Shown here one piece after another: positions 7,778 through 16,427 of a stretch of DNA of 64,000 nucleotides. The stretch is from Paenibacillus sinensis (GTDB lineage Bacteria > Bacillota > Bacilli > Paenibacillales > Paenibacillaceae). How positions within the stretch are numbered: the stretch's first letter is position 1; the number at the start of each line of letters is the position of its first letter. A program made the position numbers and the translations under genes. Below the pieces are notes generated by a model, which was not told the origin of the DNA, made no database searches, and saw only the letters and a program-made list of their open reading frames with translations. The stretch is from NCBI RefSeq assembly GCF_019904155.1, contig NZ_JAHCMB010000187.1, forward strand, positions 96,256 through 160,255. Direction: 5' to 3'.

Positions 7778-9394
7778 TTACAAGTCCAGCTGGACCCAAC
7801 CTGTTTGTTCATTAGGCAGTTGAATCTCCACCCATCCCTGCCACTGCCGAACAGCAGTGACATCTTGCGGCACTTCGCTGATTTCCAGGATCACCTTGCC
7901 GCCCGGTTCATCGTACAGCGCCACAGGCTCCGACAAGGTCAGGTTCTGATTCACGGGTATCAGCTCTCTAACCGATTGATTCGTCAAATTGATCCATTTG
8001 GTCTCCTTCTGCACTTCGACCAGATACCAGGATTTCCAGCGCTTAATCGCATGCGTCTCCTGCGGCGGAAGCAGCGCTTCGGCAGTTTGATCGAGCGGCG
8101 AGGCGTAGAGCGGAACTTTGTCTTTCAAATCCAAATACACATCAACCGTCTCCGCCGGGCCGATCTGAGGATGCGCTTCATAAATCCACTTCGGTCCCGC
8201 ATACGTTTGGATCAGGAACCAGTTCCCCGATCGGCGTATGGACTGCAGCGTCTGCGGCGAGATCTGGATGGATGCCGGGGACAGGAAGTTGCTTTGATTA
8301 TAAGCCTTCTTGGTTTCCGTCGTGATGAAAGAGGCCGCGTAGTCCTGGACCACCCGTTTACTTTGATTTTTCTGATACCACAGCTTATATCCTTCATCCG
8401 CGAGCCAAAGGCCAATCGTCTTGTTCTTCTTCCATTCGGAAGAGAAAGCGGAGATCGGCAGATTGGTTTCTCCCGTTTTCGTTCCAAGCTCCGGCGTGAA
8501 GGCCGGCCGGCCGTACGTTAGAATGAACCAATCCGTATATCCACCACCCGATGGATTGGTCGAAGGGGCCACAAGGGAATATCCTGTTACGGATGAAAAA
8601 GTGCGTGCCAGACGTTGATCGCGTGACAGATTGGCTTTCTGGGTATGAAAATTCCAATATAAAATGCTGCCTGCGGTATGATAGGAAACCGCGATTTCAG
8701 GATCGATCCGTTTCGTAAAAGCAACCAGAGCCACCGTTTCTTCGGCCTGTTCGGGAGCGGTCCCTTTGTAATTCATAAAGTTCGGATATGAAACCGCATT
8801 TTTAATATGCGCCCAATCCGCATCATATTGGCGATTCAGATCGACACCTTTTGCATTCGCCTTCCAGCGATCGAAGTTGGCGCTGCCGCCGTTCATCTGG
8901 ATGAGCCTTGTCCGCACCGATTGCGGGAAAGCGGAAGCCCCGAACTGCTGCAGGGTCACTCCATCAGGATTAACCATGGGAACAAACCAAATGGTCGTTT
9001 CATTCAGGCTTTGCCTGGCCGAATAATTACCGATTTGTCCGTCGCGGACATAAGCCTGGGCATACTGCTCCAGCATGTACAGATTCAGCGTTGTCGTCAG
9101 CCATTCCCTGGCATGATGGGAGCCGTTGATAAAAATCGCCGCCTCGCCATTCCCCAGCGCAACCGCCCAGATGTCGCGGCCATAGGCGGTCTTGCCAATG
9201 CTCTCATAGCGGATCAGATCGGGATAAGCGGCGGCCAGGGCCTGAATATCTTTCGTCATTTGGGCGTACGTATAGACTTGTTTGGGATTAACGATCGGGG
9301 TTGAATCGGCATAAACCATAGATGGCATTAAGGAAACAAACCCTAAAAGAAAAGAAAGCAGAAACATAGGAATGCGCAGTCGTTGGGAAAACAA
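7778..9394 (-). CDS. Secreted M14 zinc carboxypeptidase with C-terminal SH3-like repeats
   Basis: A 538-residue protein starting at TTG with GAGGTGAT in front. Residues 1-29 are a signal peptide ending MVYADS. The catalytic domain (40-345) keeps the M14 residues: His and Glu of NGSHHAREW, the Arg of VDLNRQYD, the zinc His of SYHTAG and the general-base Glu of TPELGT. This predicts an exported peptidase of the carboxypeptidase T or D,L-endopeptidase kind acting on peptides or cell-wall stem peptides. After about 370, three or four beta-rich segments with recurrent W-x-L/I-V/I patterns look like SH3-type wall-binding modules. No terminator with a clear T-run follows. Confidence 0.9.
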   Translation of the reverse strand: MFSQRLRIPMFLLSFLLGFVSLMPSMVYADSTPIVNPKQVYTYAQMTKDIQALAAAYPDLIRYESIGKTAYGRDIWAVALGNGEAAIFINGSHHAREWLTTTLNLYMLEQYAQAYVRDGQIGNYSARQSLNETTIWFVPMVNPDGVTLQQFGASAFPQSVRTRLIQMNGGSANFDRWKANAKGVDLNRQYDADWAHIKNAVSYPNFMNYKGTAPEQAEETVALVAFTKRIDPEIAVSYHTAGSILYWNFHTQKANLSRDQRLARTFSSVTGYSLVAPSTNPSGGGYTDWFILTYGRPAFTPELGTKTGETNLPISAFSSEWKKNKTIGLWLADEGYKLWYQKNQSKRVVQDYAASFITTETKKAYNQSNFLSPASIQISPQTLQSIRRSGNWFLIQTYAGPKWIYEAHPQIGPAETVDVYLDLKDKVPLYASPLDQTAEALLPPQETHAIKRWKSWYLVEVQKETKWINLTNQSVRELIPVNQNLTLSEPVALYDEPGGKVILEISEVPQDVTAVRQWQGWVEIQLPNEQTGWVQLDL

Positions 9395-9627
9395 AAACCA
9401 ATCACCTCATCATTGCATTTTTTCTTACTTCGATTAAAAAAGCTGGGCGACGCGGCCCCGTGTATGTATTAATGACCTCAAGCGGCGCACATAGCGGACT
9501 ACCCTCCCTTTGATAATTTTCCGGTTAGCTATTTGAACAGTTCTACAGGCAGGACTAAAGTCCCTTCTTGAGGGCGCGAAAATTGTTGAAATTTACGAAC
9601 CTGACACGCTTGCGAGGACTCAGTTGA
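9395..9627. other. Intergenic region without a convincing gene
   Basis: Between the carboxypeptidase start and the terminator at 9629. It contains the carboxypeptidase ribosome binding site and the short palindrome GGACTAAAGTCC at about 9552. A similar GGACTTCAGTCC occurs near 41738. I see no reading frame with a credible start. Confidence 0.4.
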
Positions 9628-9628
9628 G

Positions 9629-9669
9629 AAAAAAAGCCGACAGTTCATCCTGGATGATGAACTGTCGGC
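9629..9669 (-). terminator. Rho-independent terminator of the FAD dehydrogenase gene
   Basis: A perfect 14-bp stem (GCCGACAGTTCATC at 9636-9649 with its complement at 9656-9669), 6-base loop, followed on the minus strand by seven T. Confidence 0.85.
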
Positions 9670-9734
9670 ACATATACTGAATTCTTGACACCAAGAGAAG
9701 GAGCTTCTGTGTCGGTTTCGGGATCGGACCGCTC

Positions 9735-11165
9735 TTACGCGCGGTCCAGCATGCCCCGCGCAATCCATACGCCGGCCGCGCCCGCCTGGGCGAGTCCCCG
9801 CGTTATTCCCGCGCCGTCTCCGCCGCAGAAGAGCCCGGCAATCTCCGTCTCGAAGGTCTCCTTCAGCTTCGGACGAGCGGAATAGAACTTCGCTTCCACG
9901 CCGTAGAACAGCGTATGCTCCGAGGCGATACCGGGAGTGACCTTCTCCAGCGCCTCAACCATTTCGATCAGGCTCTTCATGGTGGTATACGGCAGAACCA
10001 GGCCGAGATCGCCGGGAACCGCCTCTTTCAGCGTCGGCTCGACGAAGCCCTCCGCAATTCTGGTGGCAGTCGAGCGCCGGCCCCGCAGAATATCGCCGTA
10101 TTTCTGCACAATGACCCCGCCGTTTGAAAGATCATTCGCCCGTTTGCAGATTTCGCGCGCGTATTCATTGGGCTTGTCGAACGGCTCGGTGAATTTGTGG
10201 GAGACGAGCAGCGCAAAGTTGGTATTCACGGAGCCGAGCGCCGGATCATTGTAAGAGTGTCCGTTCGCCGCCATAACGCCGCTGTGATTCTCGACCACTA
10301 CATGGCCCGAGGGGTTGCTGCAGAAGGTGCGGACCCGGGTTCCCACCGACGTATTGAAGATAAACTTGCCTTCATACAAATGCTCGTTGATCTCCTGCAT
10401 GACAACGTCCGAAGTCTCGACCCGGACGCCGACATCCACCTGGTTGTTGTACATCTTCAGGCGGCGGCTCTTGAAGACCTCGGTCAGCCAGGCCGAGCCG
10501 TCCCTTCCCGGAGCGACCATCACCAGTCCGGCCTCGCAGGTCTCGCCATTCTTCAGCGCGACGCCGGTAACGCGGTGTTCCCCATCCTCTTTGACCGTGA
10601 CGATGTCCTGAACCTCGGTCCGGAACAGCATGTCGATTCTCGTCTTCAGATGTTCGTAGATGGATTTCAGAATCTCGAGATTCTGCTCCGTCCCCAAGTG
10701 GCGGACCTGGGCACGCAGCAGCTTCAGCCCCGCTGCATAGCCACGCTGCTCGATGCGCCGGATCGGCTCGGTCGTCGGGTCGGTGATTACTTCAGTCGCC
10801 CCGTGCTCCAGATTGATGTCGTCGACGTAGCGGATCAGCTCCGTCACCTTCGACGGCGACAAATAATCCGTCATCCAGCCGCCGAACTCGGTCGTGATAT
10901 TGAACTTGCCGTCGCTGTATGCGCCGGCTCCTCCAAAGCCGGCGGTAATGGAGCAAGCCGGGAGGCAGCCCGCGAACTCCTTGCGTCCGGATGCCGGAGG
11001 GCAGAATTGAATCTTCTCCTCCAGAATCGGACATCTGCGTTTATATATGTCATGTCCTTTGTCGATCAACAGCACTTTCCAATGAGGGGCCTTCCGCGTC
11101 AGCTCATAACAGGCAAATATCCCGGCAGGACCGGCACCCACAACAATCACATCATATTTACTCAT
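9735..11165 (-). CDS. FAD-dependent dehydrogenase (COG2509-like)
   Basis: A 476-residue flavoprotein. The start at 11165 (MSKYDVI) is chosen because GGAGG stands six bases before it; an upstream in-frame TTG would overlap that site. The FAD-binding Rossmann motif is VIVVGAGPAGIFACYEL (6-22) and a C-terminal FAD contact is GLFCGGDGAGITRGLAQAGA. CPPASGRKEFAGCLPACSI near 60 and GGAGAYSDGKFN near 85 are typical of the NAD(P)/FAD-dependent oxidoreductase family whose substrates are mostly unknown. It is preceded by a guanine-class purine riboswitch with a terminator, which ties its expression to purine status. It is monocistronic. Confidence 0.85.
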   Translation of the reverse strand: MSKYDVIVVGAGPAGIFACYELTRKAPHWKVLLIDKGHDIYKRRCPILEEKIQFCPPASGRKEFAGCLPACSITAGFGGAGAYSDGKFNITTEFGGWMTDYLSPSKVTELIRYVDDINLEHGATEVITDPTTEPIRRIEQRGYAAGLKLLRAQVRHLGTEQNLEILKSIYEHLKTRIDMLFRTEVQDIVTVKEDGEHRVTGVALKNGETCEAGLVMVAPGRDGSAWLTEVFKSRRLKMYNNQVDVGVRVETSDVVMQEINEHLYEGKFIFNTSVGTRVRTFCSNPSGHVVVENHSGVMAANGHSYNDPALGSVNTNFALLVSHKFTEPFDKPNEYAREICKRANDLSNGGVIVQKYGDILRGRRSTATRIAEGFVEPTLKEAVPGDLGLVLPYTTMKSLIEMVEALEKVTPGIASEHTLFYGVEAKFYSARPKLKETFETEIAGLFCGGDGAGITRGLAQAGAAGVWIARGMLDRA

Positions 11166-11207
11166 CTGTTCCTCCAGCAATCAATGGATTTGGGAAGCAA
11201 GGCAAGC

Positions 11208-11232
11208 AAAAATCCCGGCCAGGACCCGGGCA
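11208..11232 (-). terminator. Riboswitch-controlled terminator
   Basis: Minus strand CCCGG, loop, CCGGG, then ATTTTTG. The 3' arm GCCGGGA can instead pair with TTCCCGGC in the P3/J3-1 part of the aptamer, an evident antiterminator. This supports ligand-induced termination. Confidence 0.75.
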
Positions 11233-11251
11233 CGCTAAGAAGGCGCCCATC

Positions 11252-11312
11252 CGTAGCCGGGAATTTACGGTTCCCTGTAGAGACCCTCAAACCGTATTTC
11301 TGAGGATATACG
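11252..11312 (-). promoter_or_regulatory. Purine riboswitch aptamer, guanine class
   Basis: On the minus strand the three-way junction is complete. P1 is CGTA/TACG. P2 is CCTCA/TGAGG with loop GAAATACGG. J2/3 is GTCTCTAC. P3 is GGGAA/TTCCC with loop CCGTAAA. J3/1 ends GGCTACG. The base that selects the ligand (position 74 in the xpt numbering) is C, which specifies guanine or hypoxanthine; adenine switches have U there. The preceding base is G rather than the usual A. A terminator follows at 11208-11232, so the switch is expected to turn the dehydrogenase gene off when guanine is plentiful. Confidence 0.9.
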
Positions 11313-11339
11313 AACAGCAAGATTTTTTGAGCCATTAGC

Positions 11340-11369
11340 AGTTTACCCGAACTCGGACGAATATGTCAA
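11340..11369 (-). promoter_or_regulatory. Sigma-A promoter of the riboswitch-dehydrogenase transcript
   Basis: Minus strand TTGACA (11369-11364), 18-bp spacer, TAAACT (11345-11340). Transcription would start about 20 nt before the aptamer. Confidence 0.65.
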
Positions 11370-11542
11370 TGAAAAAACTCGTTATTATACGTATTTTAAT
11401 GAATTAGTTGATTTTTTCTCGTCATAATTCAAGAAAATTTGATCAAAATCCGAACATTCTGAACTTCCCTCGACATGGAAGGAAAAATAGAGATTCCTGT
11501 CGAATATATTCGGGTATTGCCACTGGAAATGAGGAAACTTCG

Positions 11543-12580
11543 ATGCCCAACCCTTTGCAACCTCCTCGCCAATTCAATTGGAACCGTGTGCTGCTGAATG
11601 CCTTCTGGATTGTGCTGCTTATTCATACATCAAGTCAACTGTTAAACAGCCGCCTCATTCTGCCTGATTTGATTATTGTGGGTATCATTGTTCTGCTTGA
11701 AAGCATCTGCAAATGGAAGCCTGAAGCAAGCGAAGTTTCCATCACGGTTGGAAGCTATATCATATCCGTTCTGATTGTCGCGTTTCTGGCCCCGGATGTT
11801 CGTGTATGGCCGCTGATTCTGGCCCTCCCGCTGCTGGTCTCCATGATCTACATGAGAACCTCCTACCTGTTCGCTTCTACCGCGGGAGCTCTCCTGTTTC
11901 TGGCGATACTCGGGGGAGTCCAAGGCCTGAACGCCTCCCAGCTGCCGGACAGCCTGCTGATCGGCCTGATGTTCGCCGCTCTTGCCCTGACCGGGCTTGG
12001 CGTAATCCGGCGCGGCAACGACCTGATCCGTTCCCTTGCGAATTCCGAGAAGACTGAGCAGGATCTGCGGATTCAGAACATCATTATGGACCGCCTGTCC
12101 AAAATCGACCCGCTGACCGATTTGTACAATCATAAGACTTTCCATGAGTACTTGGGCTGGTTGATCGATCACCAGCAATCCAATCCTTTTCCCATGCAGC
12201 TGGCGATTCTCGATATCGATAATTTCAAGAAAGTGAACGACACCTATGGTCACTGGGTCGGCGACATCGCGCTGAAGCAGGTTGCATCCGAGGTGCTCTT
12301 CCACATTGGAACCGATGATTTTGCCGCCCGCTACGGCGGAGAGGAGTTCGCTGTCATTCTGACCGCCAAGACGCTGGAGGAAGCGCGGGACATTATGGAC
12401 CGGATAAGGACCGGCATCGCCGGCCATTTTCTTTCCGAGATGGAAGGAAAGTCAGTGACGGTGAGCATCGGCATGCATGACTTTCAAGGCGCGGATTCCA
12501 AGAGCTATGTCTTCCAAAAGGCCGACGATGCCCTGTATGAAGCGAAGAAGACGGGGAAGAATCGGATTATCGTGCTTTAA
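11543..12580 (+). CDS. Membrane-bound diguanylate cyclase (GGDEF)
   Basis: A 345-residue protein. The start at 11543 follows GAGGA at a suitable distance; an open frame reaches 135 bp further upstream but has no ribosome binding site. Residues 10-160 hold about six membrane helices. After a short linker the GGDEF domain runs from about 185 to 342 with DPLTDLYN, LDIDNFKKVND and the active-site motif RYGGEEF, so it should make cyclic-di-GMP. I see no RxxD inhibitory site directly before the motif. The adjacent convergent gene encodes a GGDEF-EAL protein, so both synthesis and breakdown are encoded side by side. Confidence 0.9.
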   Translation: MPNPLQPPRQFNWNRVLLNAFWIVLLIHTSSQLLNSRLILPDLIIVGIIVLLESICKWKPEASEVSITVGSYIISVLIVAFLAPDVRVWPLILALPLLVSMIYMRTSYLFASTAGALLFLAILGGVQGLNASQLPDSLLIGLMFAALALTGLGVIRRGNDLIRSLANSEKTEQDLRIQNIIMDRLSKIDPLTDLYNHKTFHEYLGWLIDHQQSNPFPMQLAILDIDNFKKVNDTYGHWVGDIALKQVASEVLFHIGTDDFAARYGGEEFAVILTAKTLEEARDIMDRIRTGIAGHFLSEMEGKSVTVSIGMHDFQGADSKSYVFQKADDALYEAKKTGKNRIIVL

Positions 12581-12583
12581 ACA

Positions 12584-12635
12584 CCAACAAGGGATGCCTC
12601 TTCCGGCTTACGGCCGGTCGGGCATCCCTTGTTGG
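12584..12635. terminator. Shared terminator hairpin between convergent genes
   Basis: A 15-bp stem CCAACAAGGGATGCC paired with its complement at 12621-12635, with an inner CCGGC/GCCGG stem. T-runs are weak on both sides. Confidence 0.6.
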
Positions 12636-12658
12636 CCTGAGACTGACAGACGGATGGT

Positions 12659-15600
12659 TTACATCCAGCCGCCGCCATGCTGCCGGATGAACGCCTCCGT
12701 ATGCTGCCGCGACATCGGGCGGCTGATCAGATAGCCCTGCACCTTATCGCATCCCGAGTCCTTCAGGAAGGCAAGCTGGGCTTTATCCTCCACGCCTTCC
12801 GCAACGACCTCAAGTCCGATTTCATGGCCCAGCGACACCATCGTCCGGATGAACGACTGGCTGAAGGGATCGCCCGGAAGCGGGTCGATGAAGGTCTTGT
12901 CCATTTTGAGTGTGGAGATTGGAAGCTGCTGCAGATAGCTCAGCGAGGAATAGCCTGTGCCGAAATCGTCCAGCGCAATACGGATGCCCCGCGAGCGCAG
13001 TTCGTTCAGCCTGCTGATCGTCCGCTCATAGGATTCGATGAAGACCGACTCCGTGATCTCAAGCTCCAGACATTCAGGCGACATGCCGCTTTCGTCAAGG
13101 ATTTCGGTTAACATATCGATAAAATTGTCCTGAAGCAGCTGGATCACCGATATATTGACCGAAATCTTATAAGAATGCTGCCCGCCCCGGCACACGGATT
13201 TCAAGAAGAAGCAAGCCTCCCGCAGCACCCATCGTCCAATCGGAATAATGAGCCGCGAATCCTCGGCGATTTGAATAAACGTCAGAGGAGACACGAAGCC
13301 AAGCTCGGGACTGTTCCAGCGGATCAGCGCTTCGAAGCCGGTAATGGAGCCTGTACCGATCTCCACCTGGGGCTGATAGTACAGCTCAAACTCCGCATTA
13401 TCGAGCGCGCCGCGCAGATACTTCTCGATCATCATCCGTTCGCTGAATTCGGTATGCATCGACTTGTCGTATACGGCATAAACGCCTTTGCCCGCCTCTT
13501 TGGCCCGGTACATGGCAATATCGGCGTTCTTGAGAATCTCTTCCGTGGAGCTGCCGTCTTCCGGATAGAAGGAAATGCCGACGCTCACCGAGACATAGAT
13601 GCTGCTCTCGCCGATCGAGAACGGCTTCTTGAACTCGCAGATAACCTTCTCTGCCGTTTCCATCACATCATTCCGGCTTGCGATATCCTTGACGAAGATC
13701 ACGAATTCGTCGCCCCCGAGACGGGAGAGCATACTTCCTTCCCCGGCAAACGTCTCCTGCAGCCTCTCGCTCATCTGCCGGATCAGAATATCGCCGAACT
13801 TATGGCCCATCGTGTCATTGATATATTTGAAATTGTCGGTATCCACGAACAGAAGCGCGGCTTTCCCCCCGAGAAACTGGAAATATCTCTCCATCGCATC
13901 CAGCAAATACGGACGGTTCGGCAGATGGCTCAGGGGATCGAAATAAGCGAGATGATGCATTTCCTTCTGATTCTCAAGCAAAATGTCGTAATGCTCCATG
14001 AGCTCGTGCTGAGTGGCCGTTAGCTGCTCATAAGTCGCCTCAAGCTCCTGGTAGCTGTTGCTCAGCTTGAGTTCAATCTGCTTCCGGTGGGTAATGTCGA
14101 TCAGCGAGCCGATAAACAGCGGGCGGCCCCCGCCAATATCTCCAATGGACTTGCCTCTGACCTCAAACCAGAGATATCTTCCGTCTTGGGTCCGCATCCG
14201 GTACTCTGTCTCATAGACTGATGTGCGGCCTGCAAGATGATCGTTAAGCTCGCGATCCGATTGCTCCCTGTCGTCCGGATGAACGAGCATCAGGAGTGAA
14301 TCAACCGAGCAGTCAATGTCCTCCTCCGAATACCCCATCGTCTCATACCATCGCTCGGAGACCCAGTACTTCCAGGCGCCAATGTCCACCTCCCAGATAA
14401 AAGCCCCCGAAGCCTCAACCGCCAGACGGAACCGCCGTTCGCTGAATCCCAGCTTCTCGTTATGCTTCTGAAGCTCCTTCTGGGCATGGGCCAGCTCCCG
14501 ATTCGCCGACTCCAGCCTGCAGTAGCTGGAATGCAGCTTCAGCTCATTACGCTTCTGTTCATCGATATCAATGCCGATCAGCACAAAAGTATCCGAGTCG
14601 CGGCCGCCAAGCTCCTTGATCAGCGTCGTCCGGCATAGATAGAATTTGCCGTCCGGACTGTTCTCCGGAATTTGCAGCTCCTTGCGATCGACAAAATGAT
14701 AGGCGACCGCGTGATGCAGCAGCTCCTTGATCTGGCTCGCGCCCGGAATTTCAATTTCCGCCTCGTCCAGCTTTCTCCCCATCAGCTCCGCTTCGCTGAC
14801 ACCGAAAATCTGTTCGCCCAGCTTGTTAAGCCGCAGGACCGTCCGATCCTCCCGGATCGCCAGCACGAACACGCCTGTATGCTCGATAATGCTCTCCGTG
14901 AAGCGCTGTTCGGCGCGAAGCCCTCTGCGCAGGCGACCGATGTACATGCGAAGAAGGAGAATGCCTGCGACCATCAGCAGGACGGCGGCGACAAGCCCCA
15001 GGATGGCCTGAGAGCGCCTCTGAACCATATACTCCTTGGAATGGCTGAAGAAATACTGCTGGTACAGCTGCTCGAAGGTTCCATCCCGCTGAAGGAGTTG
15101 CAGACGCTTATTGATGTAGGGAACCAGCTCCGCCGATTCCTTGCTCACGCCATAGGCCACATCGGCCGGATACAGATTCCTTAGCTTATGTATGATTTTT
15201 CCCGATAACCCCTCTTCGACAATAAGGTAGTCGACAACCGATTGATTCTCGAAGAGCAGATCGATATGGCCTTTCGTCAGTGCATCCAGAGCTTCGGCAA
15301 CCGTCGGATACGATATGTAGCTGCGGATTCCCGCCTTCCTCAAAAGCACGCTTTCCGTGTACTGCCCCTTGCCCACACCAATCTTGTAGCTCCCCATATT
15401 CTTAAGCGTGACCTGATCCGTAAATCCCGGTCTGGCATACACGGAAATGAAGGTTTGCATCACCGGCTTGGAATAGATTATATCCCGCTCCCGATCGGCG
15501 TTAACCGCCATCAGGCCGCCTGTATCGATTTCCCCGTTCGCCAGTTGATGGTACACGCTCTCCCAGGGCTCGCTGCTGTAATCCACGCGGTACATCTGTT

Positions 15601-15784
15601 TCTCAAAGATCCGGTTCGTCAGATCGATATCAAACCCGGTCAAGTAATTGTTCTGCACATATTTATAAGGGGGATAGTCCAGCTCCGCCCTGTAAGCCAC
15701 TTCCTTCTTGGCGGCATAAGCGGCCTCGGGCAGTATGGCAAGCAGCAATACAAGAAACGGCAGGATGAACGCATGACGCTTCAT
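12659..15784 (-). CDS. Solute-binding-domain / PAS / GGDEF-EAL signalling protein
   Basis: A 1041-residue membrane protein. Residues 1-24 are a signal segment. Residues 28-255 are an SBP_bac_3 ligand-binding domain (AELDYPPYKY, GFDIDLTNRIF, LPxD-like LYPADVAYGVS). One membrane helix follows near 262-282. Two PAS domains with PAC tails lie at about 290-420 and 445-575. The GGDEF domain (630-780) has SRLGGDEFVIF, and the EAL domain (795-1035) has EALIRWNSPELG and DDFGTGYSSLSYL with the expected metal residues. Both catalytic motifs look intact. It probably couples an extracellular amino acid or small solute to cyclic-di-GMP turnover. Confidence 0.92.
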   Translation of the reverse strand: MKRHAFILPFLVLLLAILPEAAYAAKKEVAYRAELDYPPYKYVQNNYLTGFDIDLTNRIFEKQMYRVDYSSEPWESVYHQLANGEIDTGGLMAVNADRERDIIYSKPVMQTFISVYARPGFTDQVTLKNMGSYKIGVGKGQYTESVLLRKAGIRSYISYPTVAEALDALTKGHIDLLFENQSVVDYLIVEEGLSGKIIHKLRNLYPADVAYGVSKESAELVPYINKRLQLLQRDGTFEQLYQQYFFSHSKEYMVQRRSQAILGLVAAVLLMVAGILLLRMYIGRLRRGLRAEQRFTESIIEHTGVFVLAIREDRTVLRLNKLGEQIFGVSEAELMGRKLDEAEIEIPGASQIKELLHHAVAYHFVDRKELQIPENSPDGKFYLCRTTLIKELGGRDSDTFVLIGIDIDEQKRNELKLHSSYCRLESANRELAHAQKELQKHNEKLGFSERRFRLAVEASGAFIWEVDIGAWKYWVSERWYETMGYSEEDIDCSVDSLLMLVHPDDREQSDRELNDHLAGRTSVYETEYRMRTQDGRYLWFEVRGKSIGDIGGGRPLFIGSLIDITHRKQIELKLSNSYQELEATYEQLTATQHELMEHYDILLENQKEMHHLAYFDPLSHLPNRPYLLDAMERYFQFLGGKAALLFVDTDNFKYINDTMGHKFGDILIRQMSERLQETFAGEGSMLSRLGGDEFVIFVKDIASRNDVMETAEKVICEFKKPFSIGESSIYVSVSVGISFYPEDGSSTEEILKNADIAMYRAKEAGKGVYAVYDKSMHTEFSERMMIEKYLRGALDNAEFELYYQPQVEIGTGSITGFEALIRWNSPELGFVSPLTFIQIAEDSRLIIPIGRWVLREACFFLKSVCRGGQHSYKISVNISVIQLLQDNFIDMLTEILDESGMSPECLELEITESVFIESYERTISRLNELRSRGIRIALDDFGTGYSSLSYLQQLPISTLKMDKTFIDPLPGDPFSQSFIRTMVSLGHEIGLEVVAEGVEDKAQLAFLKDSGCDKVQGYLISRPMSRQHTEAFIRQHGGGWM

Positions 15785-15948
15785 CGCTATTTCTCCTTAG
15801 ATTTATTTGTCGGTTACCAACAGAAATAGGAAAGTATATGAGTTGGTTCGACAAATATTGGGAGAATTCCTGCTTCTTAAGGAGGAAAATGTAATTTTTT
15901 ATGAGTCAAACGCCCTACCTTGATTTATCACTAAAATTGTAACAATTT

Positions 15949-15968
15949 AAAGTGAGAATATTCACTTT
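15949..15968. promoter_or_regulatory. Inverted repeat of unknown function
   Basis: AAAGTGA and TCACTTT flank GAATAT. A second small repeat, AAATTGT/ACAATTT, lies just upstream at about 15934-15949. They sit in the AT-rich region between the GGDEF-EAL gene and the Fur-box gene and could serve either. Confidence 0.3.
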
Positions 15969-16020
15969 TCATATTGCATTTTACTCATAAAATGTGGATA
16001 ATAACATTATTGATTTACAT

Positions 16021-16039
16021 GATAACGATTCTCATTATC
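16021..16039 (+). promoter_or_regulatory. Fur box
   Basis: GATAACGATTCTCATTATC matches the 19-bp Fur consensus (GATAATGATAATCATTATC) at 16 positions. It overlaps a plausible promoter (TTGATT, 17-bp spacer, CATTAT) and ends 31 bp before the ATG of the 50-residue ORF. Confidence 0.75.
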
Positions 16040-16070
16040 GATTAATTAATTCAAGTTTGAAGGAGACTGA

Positions 16071-16223
16071 ATGCCCATGAACGCTACCGCCCGGACGTCG
16101 CTGCAAGTTGATGATTATCTGGATCTGCTGAATCTGGCCGTCAAAGTCGGAGATGTGAAATGGCAGCAGCAGATCAAGTCCCGCCTGCAGTTTTTGCTCT
16201 GCACCGACAACTCCAGAAAATAA
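16071..16223 (+). CDS. Fur-controlled 50-residue protein, unknown function
   Basis: A 51-codon reading frame (ATG at 16071, alternative ATG at 16077) with AAGGAG five bases upstream. It has a Fur box in front and its own terminator at 16255, so it is a complete single-gene unit. The product begins MPMNATARTSLQVDDYLDLL and continues with an amphipathic stretch containing VKVGDVKWQQQ. The pattern of a hydrophobic helix, G-D, aromatic and another helix resembles the IDEAL motif of small Bacillus proteins, but similarity is weak. There is no membrane segment. Bacillus subtilis uses small Fur-regulated proteins (FbpA-C) with the FsrA RNA in iron sparing; this one does not look like those in sequence. 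Confidence 0.7.
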   Translation: MPMNATARTSLQVDDYLDLLNLAVKVGDVKWQQQIKSRLQFLLCTDNSRK

Positions 16224-16254
16224 ACATAGACATCCTGCTCTAAAGTCTTGAACA

Positions 16255-16286
16255 GCCGCTCTCCGGTCAGCCGGAGGGCGGCCTTT
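16255..16286 (+). terminator. Rho-independent terminator of the Fur-controlled small gene
   Basis: A 12-bp stem, GCCGCTCTCCGG / CCGGAGGGCGGC with one mismatch, TCAG loop, then CTTTTGCATTTT. Confidence 0.8.
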
Positions 16287-16427
16287 TGCATTTTCGGGAA
16301 CCATGCAGGCAAGTGGCTTTATATGGTTGATTTGAAATCACCCTATGGATTGATGCAGAATGCTCATATAGTATATTTATTAGAGGTAATATAGGCTATA
16401 CAGTCCCAGCGATTGGAGCGTGTCCTA

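Noticed and set aside
9529..9768. 79-codon frame in the gap before the dehydrogenase
   Set aside because: It crosses the terminator hairpin and has no ribosome binding site; probably chance.
10197..11303. 368-codon plus-strand frame opposite the FAD dehydrogenase
   Set aside because: Antisense to an evident flavoprotein and running across the riboswitch; no start signal or domain.
15949..15968. Reading the AAAGTGA/TCACTTT repeat as a Rex site
   Set aside because: It lacks the TTGTG/CACAA ends of Rex operators and the neighbours are not fermentation genes.
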